A DNA stretch of 64,000 nucleotides from Polychytrium aggregatum (Eukaryota > Chytridiomycota > Chytridiomycetes > Polychytriales), in the NCBI RefSeq assembly GCF_025602895.1, contig NW_026516221.1, forward strand, positions 124,001 to 188,000, given 5' to 3'. Below the pieces are notes generated by a model, which made no database searches, was not told the origin of the DNA, and saw only the letters and a program-made list of their open reading frames with translations. Positions 48,501-59,557 of the stretch are shown here, piece by piece (within the stretch, counting starts at the first letter, position 1; every line of letters starts with the position of its first letter). The position numbers were made by a program, and so were the translations under genes.

Positions 48501-49459
48501 CGTCTCTGATGTCGATCCAATCGCGCAGGGCCTCAACATGCGGAACCACGACGTCGCGACCGTCCTTGGCGCGGCATCGACCGTCACTTCGGAGGTCGCC
48601 CTTGCGCATGTCTCCAAGATCACTCCGGAAGTCGCAGAGAAGCTGTTTGATGGGATCTATCGGCTTCTTCTGTCACTGCTGCGACAACGGCGCGACTCGG
48701 TCGTCGAGCTCATTCCGCCGTTTTTCAGCATCCTGAAACATATCCTTTTTTGTTACTGAGTGACGGTCAGGCGAGGCGCACATGTGCCGACTGATCCGCG
48801 GGCTGGCTGGCTGGGAGTGGAAGCAGCGTTTCAAGGACTGCTTGGCATCGGAACGGTATTAACCAACGTCTGGATATGAGCTGCCCGACATCTGTACTCC
48901 GCAGCGACTTACGATTGTCCTTGACTCCTTACGGCTCTCCCGATCCCAATCTCTACAGCTCATGCACGCCTTCCGTCTACCAGTGACGGCGGTCTCGTCG
49001 CGCAAGGCAACAACCGCCGATGCAACCCGACCGTTCCAGGCGCTGCCGTGTCCTCTCATCTGCCGGCACGCTCCGCTCTCGGATCTCTCGGCAATCAACT
49101 ACTCGCGTCTGCTGACATCGCTGACCGAAAAGGCTGGTCCGAGCCAACGCCCCGGTCGTGGCCAAAGCGCTATTTCGGATGTAGGAACGTTGTCGGCCAT
49201 GAGTGTCAAGCCATTCAGCAAGCATGTTGCATTCTTGCTCGCCGAGTTCATTTCGATCCAGACCTCGAGCCGACCCATCCATCCGCGCCGGAAGCACGAC
49301 ATTGTGCAAGGCATCTATGCGCTGCTGGATCTTTGCGGCGAGCACGGCCGTGAGATGATGCTGGCAGCGGCAGACTCGCTTGGCTCGGGCGGTCGGGATC
49401 TGTTCAAGTCGCTCGTCAGTGAGTGGGAGAAGAGCCATCGCTTCAAGGGCAAGGTGTAG
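42536..49459 (+). CDS. URB2: Urb2/Npa2-type nucleolar ribosome-biogenesis protein
   Basis: Very long helical-repeat protein of the Urb2 family, needed in yeast for early 60S pre-ribosome assembly. Firm exons: 42536-42765, 42882-43344, 43445-43766, 43844-44200, 44377-44480, 44593-45309. Further coding blocks run at about 45.33-45.72, 45.88-46.04, 46.16-46.55, 46.62-46.77, 46.97-47.17, 47.32-47.81, 47.93-48.17, 48.21-48.76 and 49.05-49.459 kb. The C-terminal Urb2 domain is recognisable: MSVKPFSKHVAFLLAEFISI, then GIYALLDLCGEHGREMMLA and LFKSLVSEWEKSHRFKGKV. Leucine-rich helices throughout (LLSLIKEFARLRKESLK, LWVTLLDHLAAIW). The intron at 44481-44592 has a GC donor (CAG|GCAAGT). At 45309 the obvious GTAAGG donor does not lead to the right frame, so the join there is open. 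An intron at 46.04-46.16 kb contains ATGCC repeats. Confidence 0.75.
46073..46122. repeat. ATGCC/ATGCT pentanucleotide repeat in URB2 intron
   Basis: About ten tandem 5-bp units (ATGCC, ATGCT, ATGTT) just downstream of the GTAAGT donor that follows the CCGATTCGGG exon end. It lies in an intron. Confidence 0.8.
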
Positions 49460-50023
49460 TCATGCAGCCAGCGATTGCACACCACCGTCGAGGCCGAACG
49501 ATTGCGCATCGCCGTCGCTGAGAGTCCGGACTAATATACAGCACGTTGACGACGAGTCGGATGGGAGCATGTATTGGAAATCGATGGTCGCGAACTCGAC
49601 CGGGGGCAAATGCTGTGCGCCCTCCTGACCTCGTTCCTGCACAGCCATCATCCGCGTGACCTGGACGCGCGCTGCGGCATGGGCACCTGTGTGCCGGGGG
49701 TGGCCCCGTTTGCACCAAGCGACTGTCCCGGCTGTTCCGGCTGTCCCGGCTGCCCATTCTTGTCTGCGGCTGGGCGGGTGTCCATGCCATGCAGCCCCAA
49801 CAGGGATACTCCGCTCTGTCGCACCTGGATGCGACATGAGGAGGAAAGTCGCAGACACAAAGGGTGTCGGCACGCCGATTGCTTTCTTTTTTCGCCTTGA
49901 TCTGGCCCCCACCGCTTTGCTGTCTCAGGCCCTGGTGGCGATCGGCGATGCCGGCGGGACGCTCATATCCCCGTCGGCAAGGGTGGGCTGGCGTGGACGG
50001 GACAGGCATGCGCTGCTGCACGG
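49460..50023. other. Intergenic, upstream of the membrane-protein gene
   Basis: Contains CGGCTGTCCCGGCTGT short repeats near 49730-49752. A 259-codon minus-strand ORF across 49443-50222 shows no family signal and overlaps the start of the next gene. No gene supported. Confidence 0.4.
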
Positions 50024-51142
50024 ATGCAGGGCCGGCAGACAGAGGCCGGCAGCCGGATATCAACTGCCACCGTCCTCGACCTGATCGGCGCTGGTCTCTG
50101 CCTCGCGAACATGCATCTCGGAGCGGCAATCCAAAACACCCTCGGATTCCTGCTAGATGCATCCGCTCCGGCGGCCAGTCCGACGACGGACCTGGGCGCC
50201 AGCACAGCGACCACGGGCTCAAGCGTCAACTCGGCCAACACCGACCCCATCTCGTCCGGGACCAGTTCCACTCCCACCACAACCATCTCGTCTCTCGGCG
50301 CGACCTCATCTCCCACAAGCCTCGTTACGGATCCACAGCAGCAGCAGTTTTGGACACTGGTTGTCGTTTGCATCGTCGTCGGCGTCATCCTGCTGCTGGT
50401 TCTTGCTCTTGGGCTTGTTGCCTATCGTTACTACTCTGGCCCTCGACGCCGCCAGCCCTTGGACATGCGTCGGCCATCGACAACCCCGCTGGCCCAGGAC
50501 AAGTCTTTCTATCCTGCCGAACTCTCTGAGCCTTCTGAGCCCGAGCCCCTGGCCATCGTCGTCGACACTGCCCATCTCTCGCTGCGGCACTTTCCCACCC
50601 CCTCGGCCATTGCTATGCAGGACAACCCGGCTTTTACTCCAGCATTCGGCAGCCAGCAGATCGCTGTCGATCTCCGGACTATTCCAGATGAACCAGCGAC
50701 ACGACCGGCCGTCTCAGCCGTTATTCCCAGAGTCGACTCCCTTGGGTTGCCTGCAGACCCCAGTCAGGCCTCGCTTCCTCGGCAGGACGACATGTACGAG
50801 CCAATCGCCCAACCCGCTCCCGCCATCACCGCAACTGCCCCGATAGCCCTGTCGACCCCAACTGCCCCAATGATTTACCAACCCATTCAAGTACTGAGAG
50901 CGCCGTCGGTGAGGAGCATGGCTGCGTCCCCTCGCCCGGGCTCGACATCAACGCCGCTGGTTCGGCCGCACGACTCTCCAGCAATCGGCCGCGGCGCCAT
51001 TCGCACAATGGCCCCACTCGCTGGCTCTGACGACTCGGCCCGGATGGAGCGTCGGGGCTCCTATGCCCCGCGACACCCTCGAATAACAACCCTTGCGTTC
51101 AATACACCGGCGCAGGGCTACCTTGTCAAGCCTGACATATAA
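50024..51142 (+). CDS. Single-pass membrane protein with Ser/Thr-rich ectodomain
   Basis: Intronless 372-aa ORF as read. Residues about 50-108 are almost entirely Ser/Thr/Ala/Pro (ASPTTDLGASTATTGSSVNS), the composition of an O-glycosylated cell-surface stalk. One strong transmembrane helix follows, WTLVVVCIVVGVILLLVLAL (residues about 109-137), then a basic stop-transfer YRYYSGPRRR. The rest is a Pro/Ser-rich cytoplasmic tail with many SP/TP sites and RRGSY near the end. A hydrophobic stretch before the stalk (VLDLIGAGLCLANMHLG) could be a signal peptide; the start could be the internal Met at about 50111 or an unseen upstream exon. The layout resembles yeast Wsc/Mid2-type wall-stress sensors, but no Wsc Cys domain is present. 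Function not assignable. Confidence 0.6.
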   Translation: MQGRQTEAGSRISTATVLDLIGAGLCLANMHLGAAIQNTLGFLLDASAPAASPTTDLGASTATTGSSVNSANTDPISSGTSSTPTTTISSLGATSSPTSLVTDPQQQQFWTLVVVCIVVGVILLLVLALGLVAYRYYSGPRRRQPLDMRRPSTTPLAQDKSFYPAELSEPSEPEPLAIVVDTAHLSLRHFPTPSAIAMQDNPAFTPAFGSQQIAVDLRTIPDEPATRPAVSAVIPRVDSLGLPADPSQASLPRQDDMYEPIAQPAPAITATAPIALSTPTAPMIYQPIQVLRAPSVRSMAASPRPGSTSTPLVRPHDSPAIGRGAIRTMAPLAGSDDSARMERRGSYAPRHPRITTLAFNTPAQGYLVKPDI

Positions 51143-51216
51143 TGCCCAGGAACACACTAATGCCCAGCCACACATTATAATTCAGTCTGCCAAAGCTATG
51201 TCGGGTGTCCTTCCTC

Positions 51217-51858
51217 TTACAGTCTATCCAGAAAGAAACGGGACAGTCACTTCCTGGCTTCAGATGTCTGAACCCCGCTGACTGACTGTAGGCCCCAGAG
51301 GGCAAGCCATGCGATTTTTTCCCGTCCTGGTTGGCAATCGAGTGGTTTTGGTTGGTTTCGGGAGCACAGTCTTGAATACACCCGGTCGATCTCCCGTGGC
51401 GATGATCGACTGGCATACCGAGATCATGTTCCTTGAGGCATTGATGTCTCGATCCCACAGCGTATGGCAGCTTGCACAGCTCCGGACAAAGTGTGGTTTC
51501 TCGATATCAAGATACTCGGGTGACTCAAGTCGCTTGAATTCCCGACAATGTGAGCACACCTGGGATGTGTTGAACTCGTTCACCGAGCACACATGGATCT
51601 TGGAGACGGATCGGTCTGGTGGTCGTCTCTGGTGGTGGATGAACTGCTCAAAGTATTTGGCGAACCTGAGTCTCCTGGGACTGGATGCATATCCCTTCCC
51701 TTGCTTCCACGTGGCATTCCCAAAGGCAATCACCATTTCGGTCTCCCTTGGACATACTTGCTTGGCCATGAATGCGATGAGTGGGTAGGTGTATTCAGGT
51801 CTCGAAGAAGCGACAGTCCAAGCTCAAATCGGAATGTCCCATTTCATTTTGGAATCGC
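51217..51858 (-). mobile_element. Fanzor-derived short transposon, copy B
   Basis: About 640-bp minus-strand relative of the element at 2595. Its right end (51217-51245 on the plus strand, CCAGAAAGAAACGGGACAG) matches copy A's right end, and its left end (51835-51856) reads, on the minus strand, TTCCAAAATGAAATGGGACA. The ORF 51769-51260 encodes METs upstream of VIAFGNATWKQGKGY, then CSVNEFNTSQVCSHC and a second pair CASC, followed by WDRDINASRNM. The two Cys pairs form the Fanzor/TnpB zinc ribbon, and the Asp in RDINA corresponds to the third RuvC catalytic acid of that family. The N-terminal HTH and the first RuvC motif are absent, so it cannot be active alone. It keeps a different part of the parent gene from copy A. 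Confidence 0.7.
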
Positions 51859-51944
51859 TGTAATATCATTTTCTGTGCTGCCACACAGCCCTGTGCACTG
51901 TTTTTCTTCCTTCCTCGCTGCAAGTGAGCAGATGAATCGATCGA

Positions 51945-52070
51945 CCTGCCGCATCGAGACATCAATGCCAGTCGATCATCGCCACAGGAGATCGACCGAG
52001 TGTATTCAAGACCATGCTCCTGAAACCGACGAAAACAAAGCGATTGCTGGCCCTGACTAGACTGGAGTGA
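51945..52070 (+). mobile_element. Fanzor-element fragment D (opposite orientation to copy B)
   Basis: About 125 bp matching the RDINA end of copy B's coding region but on the plus strand: GAGACATCAATGCC followed by AGTCGATCATCGCCAC and AGATCGACCGAGTGTATTC. Relative to B it lacks 25 nt between two ATGCC copies, which shifts the frame. It lies in the 3' flank of the carboxypeptidase gene, less than 100 bp from the left end of copy B. Confidence 0.55.
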
Positions 52071-52155
52071 AGTTCCGTGGCCCGCAAGCCCACGGCAGCC
52101 CACGCAAAGCTGGGAACTGTGGGATAGACCGTGCTGGTGGCGCTCAGAGGCGCAA

Positions 52156-54939
52156 TCACTCATAAGGTCGGTCCATAAACAGATTAAAGATCTCGAGACT
52201 GTGTCTGGGCTGGTCGTAGGGAACCTGTGGGCGAGCAGTGTCAGGGAATTGCGGAAGGCGGCTCAGCGCTTGGCTCGGCACCATTCCGGCCGAGTATCAC
52301 AAAACCAAACTCTCTTTGCCAGGGTGGCGGAATCGCCACACTCGAGCCGACTGGCGGCGTCGCTTACCATGTGTCCGGCCTCAAAGATCTTCACAAAGGC
52401 CAGATTTTCATAAACCCTCAGAGTTCCAGCCCTCGATCCAGTGGTGTAGCTGATCCAGGGCAGATTGCCGGCGCTCAGGAATCCATCCTGTCCCCTCCAC
52501 TCCATTTTCTCGAGCCAGTGCTCGTTGCCGATCCAGTTGCAGATCCAGTCTGTGATAACAGATCACGTTGGACATCAGCGATCGCCAGCGGTGAGCACCG
52601 GTAGTGGATGCGCCGGTCCAGTCTCTGCGTGATTCCATGCTTACCGGCATCACCGGCATATCTATACCATAAAATTAGGATAGAGGAGCCGAGTGAGACA
52701 CATATCTCCAAGCACAGCAGGTGGAGTGACAATAGCAGCAGTAACAGTGGCAGCGACAGGGAAAAAAGTGAGAACACTGCTCCCAGACACCAGAGGCAGG
52801 TACTTACACCAGGACTTTGATGTTCTGGGCAAGCAACTCCGAGACATGGTCGGCCGAGGTCCAGTATCTGTGAGAACGTAGATGAGTCGAAGGATGCGCC
52901 GTACTGCGCTGGATTGCATCGGACAATCCAGAACGGACAAACTCTGCTCGTATCGGAAGCACCACAGAACCGAGCCTGCCGGCAAGTCGATTGCCTCGTC
53001 TTACCCTTCGCCAGAACCCAGGAAGGCGCCTCCGACGGAGTTGCTGCAGCCCTCAAACTTGCGAGGCACTCCGTCGACGCCCAGGCGGACCTGGATCTCG
53101 GGCTGGTTCAAATAGGTCTCGATATCGGTCTCGATCGGGTAGCACGCATCTGGATCGCACTTCATTCGGACGTCATAGACATTTCGGCCCGTCTTACTGT
53201 AGGCATTGTTGTAGAGCGACTCACAATAGGCACCTGCTGGAATGCATGTAAGGCGGCTTCGGTACTTGTCGCAGCTGTCCAGGAGACTCTTGCAGGTGCG
53301 GTACTTTTGATCGAGCTCCATGATATCAGTGTCGGGAAGAATGGGTCCGTCTAGCAGAGAGAAGACCAAAGAGAAGACCAATAGCAGGCAAACGTGACAA
53401 TCAGAATCAAGTACCGGCACTTTGTCGAATATGGCTTCCAACTGCACTTACACTTGTCATCTGCAGCCATGGCCGAATATGCTGTTGGCCATCAAGAGGG
53501 AGGTGGGTGAGAATCCTGCAGTGTTGCAACGGGCGGACACGATGGGTAGACAGTGCCGAAACGGAAGCGAAACAGTAGTGAATCGAAAGTGAATCGACAG
53601 AGATACAGCGGACTCACATTTGCTGGGAACAGCGGGATGCACAGCGCAGTGTCGACGGCGATGGAGGAGATGGGATCGCAGCGAGGCAAGGCACCATGTT
53701 GGATCCAGCACCATTTTGAGTTCAGTACCGATAGACCGCCAGCCACACCCCGTCCGTCGAGAGCGAGCAAGACGAATGAGTGATTCGGTGTGTTGACTTG
53801 GTATCATCGCCGCAGCTATTGATGCATGGCCTCCACTTACAACTGAGCGATCGGATCGACCCAGGGGTTGCCAAGTCCAATTCCCTTGAGGTTCACATCG
53901 ATGATGGGTCCGTTTCGGTTGTGCTCTAGGATGGCGGTGGCCAGGGGAGGAATGTAGTGACCGGCATACGATTCGCCAAAGAGGTACAGATCAAGCGGGT
54001 GATACTCCTTGAAGGCAGTCAGGAAGATTTGGAAAAAGGCCAGGGTGTCGGCGGCGGCCAGAACCGACGTCGACGGAGTCTTGGAGTTGGACGAGTACGA
54101 GAACCCGACGTTGACGGGCTACAGGACCGCAAGTGTGAAAGTGCGATGAGCGGGTCCGTAATGGCAGGCTTGGACTCGACCGATGCCGTCCTGGCAATCC
54201 ATCTTATGCTTACTGACCTGGTCCAGGAAGATCACACTGGCATTTGAGTTCCATGCATGGGGATTGAACTCGATGTCCTTGCCTCCGGGCAGCACTCTGC
54301 AGGGACCATTCTCCATCAACAGTCCCGTGAACGAGCTGCATCCAGGGCCACCTGTTCCAGGCGCAGAGTAAGTGAGATGCGAGCTGTGCTTGAGAGTCAG
54401 GAGCGTTGTATTTGGTCGGTGGTGGCTTACCGTTGAGCCAGAGGGCAAGCGGGTCTTCGCTGGGGTTGGAGCGGCTCTCGAAGAACCAAAAGTAGAAATG
54501 CTTTTCGCCGAGGGCAACGACGTAATCCACCGGTCAGCAAAGCTTCGCCTCGATCGATGTACTTGCCGACCATCATCCAGCCGCACTCGATATCACCATC
54601 CGGGCATCGAGCGATATCCACCGCCTCTCAGCTCGCGACGTGCAGCTGATCAATGAGGGGGGGGGATCTCTGCTGGTCGTCCTCAGGCCAGGCACGACAC
54701 TATACCTTCCCTTCGTCGAGGACATCCAGGTAGCCTGTGAGCTGCCTGACGCTGGTGTCGCAAAGCGCCGAGTCATTTCGAACACGGACGGCATACTTTG
54801 GGAACTTTTGGAGGGTGAAGACGGTCCAGCCACCCTGGCTCGTTTGCACCAGGCTGTCGCCAAGAGCAGCAGCCGAGGCCAGGAGCAGTAACTGGGAGAA
54901 CAACAAAAGCGCCTTGATCCACACTGGCAGGCGGTTCAT
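52156..54939 (-). CDS. Serine carboxypeptidase, family S10 (carboxypeptidase Y-like)
   Basis: Secreted or vacuolar serine carboxypeptidase. Start ATG 54939: signal peptide [20 protein letters not shown] plus ASAAALG, then [20 protein letters not shown] leading to GYLDV. Clear exons: 54939-54706, 54500-54431, 54351-54218, 54118-53841, followed by an exon near 53.35-53.00 kb ([36 protein letters not shown]) and others down to the last exon [20 protein letters not shown] before TGA (52158-52156). Catalytic motifs: LWLNGGPGCSS (oxyanion hole), [11 protein letters not shown] (nucleophile Ser), YAGDADYICNW region around 52.55-52.66 kb (Asp), and EAGHMVPYDQP (His). All three triad residues can be placed. 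The joins between 53.84 and 53.35 kb are unresolved. Enzyme class certain; localisation (vacuole or secreted) not. Confidence 0.9.
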
Positions 54940-55604
54940 GGTGCGAGGAGGAGACAAAGTCGTTTCGGCAAGGCTGCCCAAGCGAGACGCAGATGGCGAG
55001 CAGAAGGCGGGCGGGCAAGTGAGCGAGCGAGATTGCTGCCTGGGCGGGCTTGCGACTGCCACGAATGGCGAACATGCCCATGCCGATCGGGGCGTGGGCA
55101 AGGCGCATCCGCTGGATGTATCCGCTGTGTTGCCGGGTGGCTGTCGGGTGGTGCGGATTGCTGCTTGTGCAGACGAAGTGGTGGAGGAGGCCAGGATCTC
55201 TGAAAACGCCCTTGATCTCGGAATGCAGTGCACCATGTTCCATCGCCAGGGTGTCCCAGAGCAACTCCTTGCAATGCTCAGTGCTCTGTTACAGCGCAGA
55301 TAGCATAGGGGTCGCGGATTGAGTGATGTTGATCGATCTGGCCGAATTATGTCGATCGCTGCTCGCACTGCCGTGATGGACTGGCTCCATGGCGGACTGA
55401 CTCCATGGGACGGACATCCACAGAAACGATTTGGCACACTTGCCCATCGTCGGTCGAGCGCACGATATGATCCAATTATGGCGTGTTTTGTCTGAGAGAA
55501 ACAGTGCCTTATTGTCTTTCAACGCACTCTACTGGCGGCGATCCAACAGGAGACCAACACATCGCTTTTGCAGCTGAAGCCAGCGACAGGTAGTCCGCAG
55601 TGCG
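54940..55604. other. Intergenic, upstream of the carboxypeptidase
   Basis: Between two minus-strand genes; should contain the carboxypeptidase promoter. A plus-strand ORF across 54737-55303 is antisense to the signal-peptide exon and shows no family features. Nothing else seen. Confidence 0.45.
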
Positions 55605-58600
55605 CTACTTGAGAATCCAGTCGTTGAAGCGCCTTGCCAGCTTGTTTATCAGCTCCATTTGCTCTGTCCAGGTTGTCGAGCTGTTGGACTTGCGCGAGGC
55701 CATCTTGGACGACGGACAGCCATCGGTATGCATGTCGTCGACCTTGTGCTCGCTGCTCTGTTTCGGCTTGTACTCGATCGTTTCTTCGCTCTGGGTTGCT
55801 GGTGGGTACTTGGTGCCGCCTGCGATCGTTGCAGAGGACTCGAGCAGACTCATGGCGCCGAGATCGGCCTCCATATCAACGTCAGGATTCCCTTCGGTGC
55901 TAGAATGTGTCCTGTCGCCAGCTGCATCGGCAAGTGGATCGCCGTGGATCGCTTCGGCGAGAGCTTGGCCGAAGACCTTGATTGTGTCGGCCTGGGAATA
56001 GAGCCGGTAAGTATACTCAAAGTCCCGGAAGAGCCTCAGCTCGAGCCAATCCTTTTGCGACCTTGATGCACAGGCTCCGGGTTGGAGTTGTGCTCTGGCA
56101 AAGACAAGCCCCGGACTTCTGGTGCTTCGGATGCTCAGCCGAGTTCCAAAGGCGTTTGGACAGCCGAGATGGACCGTCACAGGTCCCAGCGACTTCCACT
56201 GGGCATCGGCCTGGATCCACAGCTCGTCAAAGGGCTGCATGACGGCATCCGTGTCGTCATTCATGTCCGTGCCGCCGTCGTCGTTCACCAAGTCTTCATC
56301 AAGCATGTAGTTGCTGAGCACCTTGAAGCGTTGCTGGATGCTCTGAGCACTCTGGTGCTCAAGCGCATGAGTCAGATCCGAGGCCTGGGCGGCATCGCTG
56401 AGTTCAAAGAGAAAGACATGTGCTCCAGTCTCGCCCATGTCCAGGAAGCAAACCTTTTCGCTTGTGCTGTTGGATGTCCATCGACAGGATGGCGTGATTC
56501 GAATGTCGATGTACTTCCGAAACGTCCACGGGCACGCCAGCGCAATCCACGATCGAGGGGTGCCGACGCTGTCTTCGGTAACGTTCACGGACAGTTTCCG
56601 GCATGCCAACTCTTTCCACTCATGGTCTTTGAAGACATGGACTCGTCGACAAACGAACGTGACCAGAGCCGGGTCGGTGGCATCTGAGCCCATCACAGGA
56701 ACACATGGGACAGCCTTGCTCGCCACTGGAGTAATCTGAGTTATGAATTGAGATGCCGAGGCGGTGGGTGAGATTGGACCAGGGACCAGTTTGGCTGGTT
56801 GCAGTGATGTAAATTCTGCGTACCCGCCCAGAGCGATAGCAGGACGATCACGAACCTCGCTGGTAACCTCCCAGCTCCACTTGGCCATCTGGGTCGTTTG
56901 TACATCCACACGGACTGGCGTTGATTCCGGGGCAGTTGGCGTCTGTTCTGCGGCTGTATACATTGCCATGAATAGCTGTCCAACCAACGACACGGCCACT
57001 GCTGTCAACGCTCTTTGCAAATACAGACCTTGCTGCTGGCGCTTTGCCTTGAGCGAGGCAATTGTCGAGTTCAGCTTGGCCGCTGTGTAGCTCGAGTGGC
57101 CTTCAAGGATCAAAACTTCGCTCCCTACCCGGAGCTCGATGACACGATTGAATCCTTCGGAAATCGCACACACAGTCAGCGGGGGTTCTTATGTGAAAAC
57201 GATCTCGGCCACAATGCCAAGTTGTAGGCAGATCGATGGGTTGCAACATCAGACAGTCACCTTGGACGGGCTGGTATATCACGTCGACTTGAGCAATGTT
57301 TGAAGGCGCCAGCAAGAGTCGATACTCCTGGATATCAAAGGGGATCAAACAGCCGAGTCAAAGGCAGCCGTCGAGTCAAGGACGGCCATCGAGTCGAGGA
57401 CTGCTCGATAGCTTTGAAGGTATGTCAAGCTGGCTCCAGGACTCGGCGGTACTCTACCTCTGTGTATTCAGCGTCGCCCTGATTGAAGAACACGAGAACG
57501 CATTCTTGAAGAAGCGTCACAAAGACAGCTACTCGCTTGGCTTTCTTGTCGAGCTTCAGGGTGTCGGGATCATCGTTGTGGAGCTGGCTGGTCTTCTCGG
57601 CGATCAGGCTGGACTGGAATGGACTCCATCTCTGGATCTTTCGGCGTCCCGTCACCGCCCGACGTGCTGCGGACTTTGCCGTTGACTCTGAGCCGTCCTT
57701 GGGGTCAAATAAAAGCAGATTGAAAGATACCCGCTCGAAGATAATGGCTTGTGGATAGACGTGGTTTCCAAATATCACAGGTCGAAGAATATCGATCTGA
57801 AGCACAGCGCAGCGCATTGGTAGGGAAGGAACAGAGCACGCGGAGTGAGGAGATGATTCTGTGAAGCACGGGTCGATCATCGCCGACTCGATGATGGGAG
57901 GTCAGGGACATACACGGTCACTCTCGAGAGATGCCTCAATGGCACAGAGCCTGGTCCAGTCATCTGAAATCCAGAACGGAGTCGTGCACTTGTAGTATGG
58001 AAAGAACTCGGTGATGATGAGGTTGATAGGCGGAATGAAGCCTTCAAAGTCGCTGCCGGGGCACATGCGGCTCAGGCGCTAGAGATGCAACCAGAGGAGA
58101 AAAGTGAGATGCAAAGATACGCAGCGCAGATGAGCCGTGATCGTATTGCGAGGCTACAGCGAGACATCCATCAGATTGGAGCAGCAGTCCTGCACCTTCA
58201 TGTAATATCTATAGAAGAAGAGTCTTTGATACGGGCGCCAGAACGACTCGGCGACCTCGGACCAGTACGGGTGCTCATGCAGAGGGGACTCTTGGCTCTC
58301 GATGTGGCTGGCCAAGACAGTTCGGAAGGTCTTCAGCAGCGGAATGATGCTCTGGAGGCAAATGTGGAGTCTGTCAGTGGATCGAACAAAGGATTGTCTC
58401 TGCCAAGCGATATCAGCCGACTTACTCGAGCCATGTTGAGACGGCAATAGGATAGAAAGTTTTGGCTGAGTCCATCCCATTCATAATACTGGCTCGATGA
58501 GAGTATATGTGGGGGGGATGTGAGCATCCGCCCAAACAATCGTGTCGGGTCAGGAAAGCAAACGAGGCAAACGAGGCAAACGAGGCAAACGAGGCAAACG

Positions 58601-59557
58601 AGGCAAACGAGGCAAACGAGGCAAACGAGGCAAACGAGGCAAACGAGGCAAACGAGGCAAACGAGGCAAACGAGGCAAACGAGGCAAACGAGGCAAACGA
58701 GGCAAACGAGGCAAACGAGGCAAACGAGGCAAACGAGGCGATCGAGGCAAACGAGGCAAACGAGGCAAACGAGGCAAACGAGGCGATCGAGGCAAACGAG
58801 GCGATCAAGGCAACCGAGGCGATCAAGGCAAGCGTGCGAAGAGTCGGAGAGGAAGCCGCTGTAAAGCCGGGCAGCCCCCGCCGGTTCTCCATCCCGGAGA
58901 TAGCTCGCGGAATTGGCGCAACTGGAAGCAACAGAGAATTTCGCAGCGCACCTCGATAAAGTTCCGAGCAGTATTCGCAAAGGCAGCCAAGGCAGCTTCG
59001 GCCGGAGCCCAGTCCCCGACTTTCAGAAACCCCAGACGCTGCACAAACGGTGGAGTGCGGTAGGCAGAAGAAGGAAGAGTGAGCAGGAGTAAGTGGACGA
59101 CGATTGCCGCTCCTATTTCATGGACCGCACTGTTGGATTCATGATCCCGCACGCGTTGGCGAACCTGGAGGGCAAGTTCGAGGTCACTCAGAAATACACG
59201 CTCGCTCTGAACCCATTCGCGCAACAGAGCATGGTGCTCCTCTTGACACGGTGCTGAACCGACTGAGGGCACGTCGGGGCGTGGAGATTCGGGAGGTTTA
59301 GCAAAGCCTAAACTGAATAGATTCTTTGAGGGTGCTCCCGAAGCCGAGTCCAGATCCAGCAGAACGCGGCGTTGATTGTGGGAGAGGTTAGTCGAGATCA
59401 CGGATGTCGACAGTGCTCGGAGAGCGCATCGGGGGCCATATCTAACACGCCAGTCGATCTTTCGGTGGGAATTGCGTGCGCGGGGAAACGGAATGCAGCA
59501 TACCTTGATTGCAACTGTCGGACTGATGTTGCGCTTGAAACCATGGGAGGTGTTCAT
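55605..59557 (-). CDS. RhoGEF-like protein (DH-PH) with C-terminal RanBD/PH-like modules
   Basis: Long minus-strand gene. DH-type signals in order: [26 protein letters not shown] (about 59.2 kb), [20 protein letters not shown] (58.95-59.0 kb), and [17 protein letters not shown] followed by [20 protein letters not shown] (58.2-58.35 kb), which fit DH helices up to the 'IGdvF...Y..Y' region. PH-like strands follow: [35 protein letters not shown], and [18 protein letters not shown]. The last exon (57.17-55.605 kb) ends in two similar modules, [19 protein letters not shown] and [18 protein letters not shown], that resemble RanBD1/PH-fold domains, then an acidic tail. The usual 'PiQRixRY' DH helix is not recognisable, so exchange activity is uncertain. 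The start ([18 protein letters not shown] at 59557) and several joins are provisional. An intron holds a 9-bp minisatellite. Confidence 0.5.
58556..58830. repeat. GAGGCAAAC 9-bp minisatellite
   Basis: About 20 perfect copies of GAGGCAAAC followed by variants (GAGGCGATC, AAGGCAACC). It is in an intron of the minus-strand RhoGEF-like gene. Because the unit is a multiple of three and stop-free, every frame on both strands stays open across it ([33 protein letters not shown]); these are not genes. Confidence 0.92.

Noticed and set aside
49443-50222. 259-codon minus-strand ORF
   Set aside because: Arg/Pro-rich shadow across the membrane-protein gene start and intergenic DNA; no recognisable domain.
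51795-52163. 122-codon minus-strand ORF between the Fanzor copy B and the carboxypeptidase
   Set aside because: Spans element end, fragment D antisense and the carboxypeptidase 3' end; no coherent family.
58422-59063. Overlapping ORFs of 80-215 codons on both strands with QTR/ANE/LVC/SFA repeats
   Set aside because: Products of a stop-free 9-bp minisatellite in an intron; all frames are open at once.
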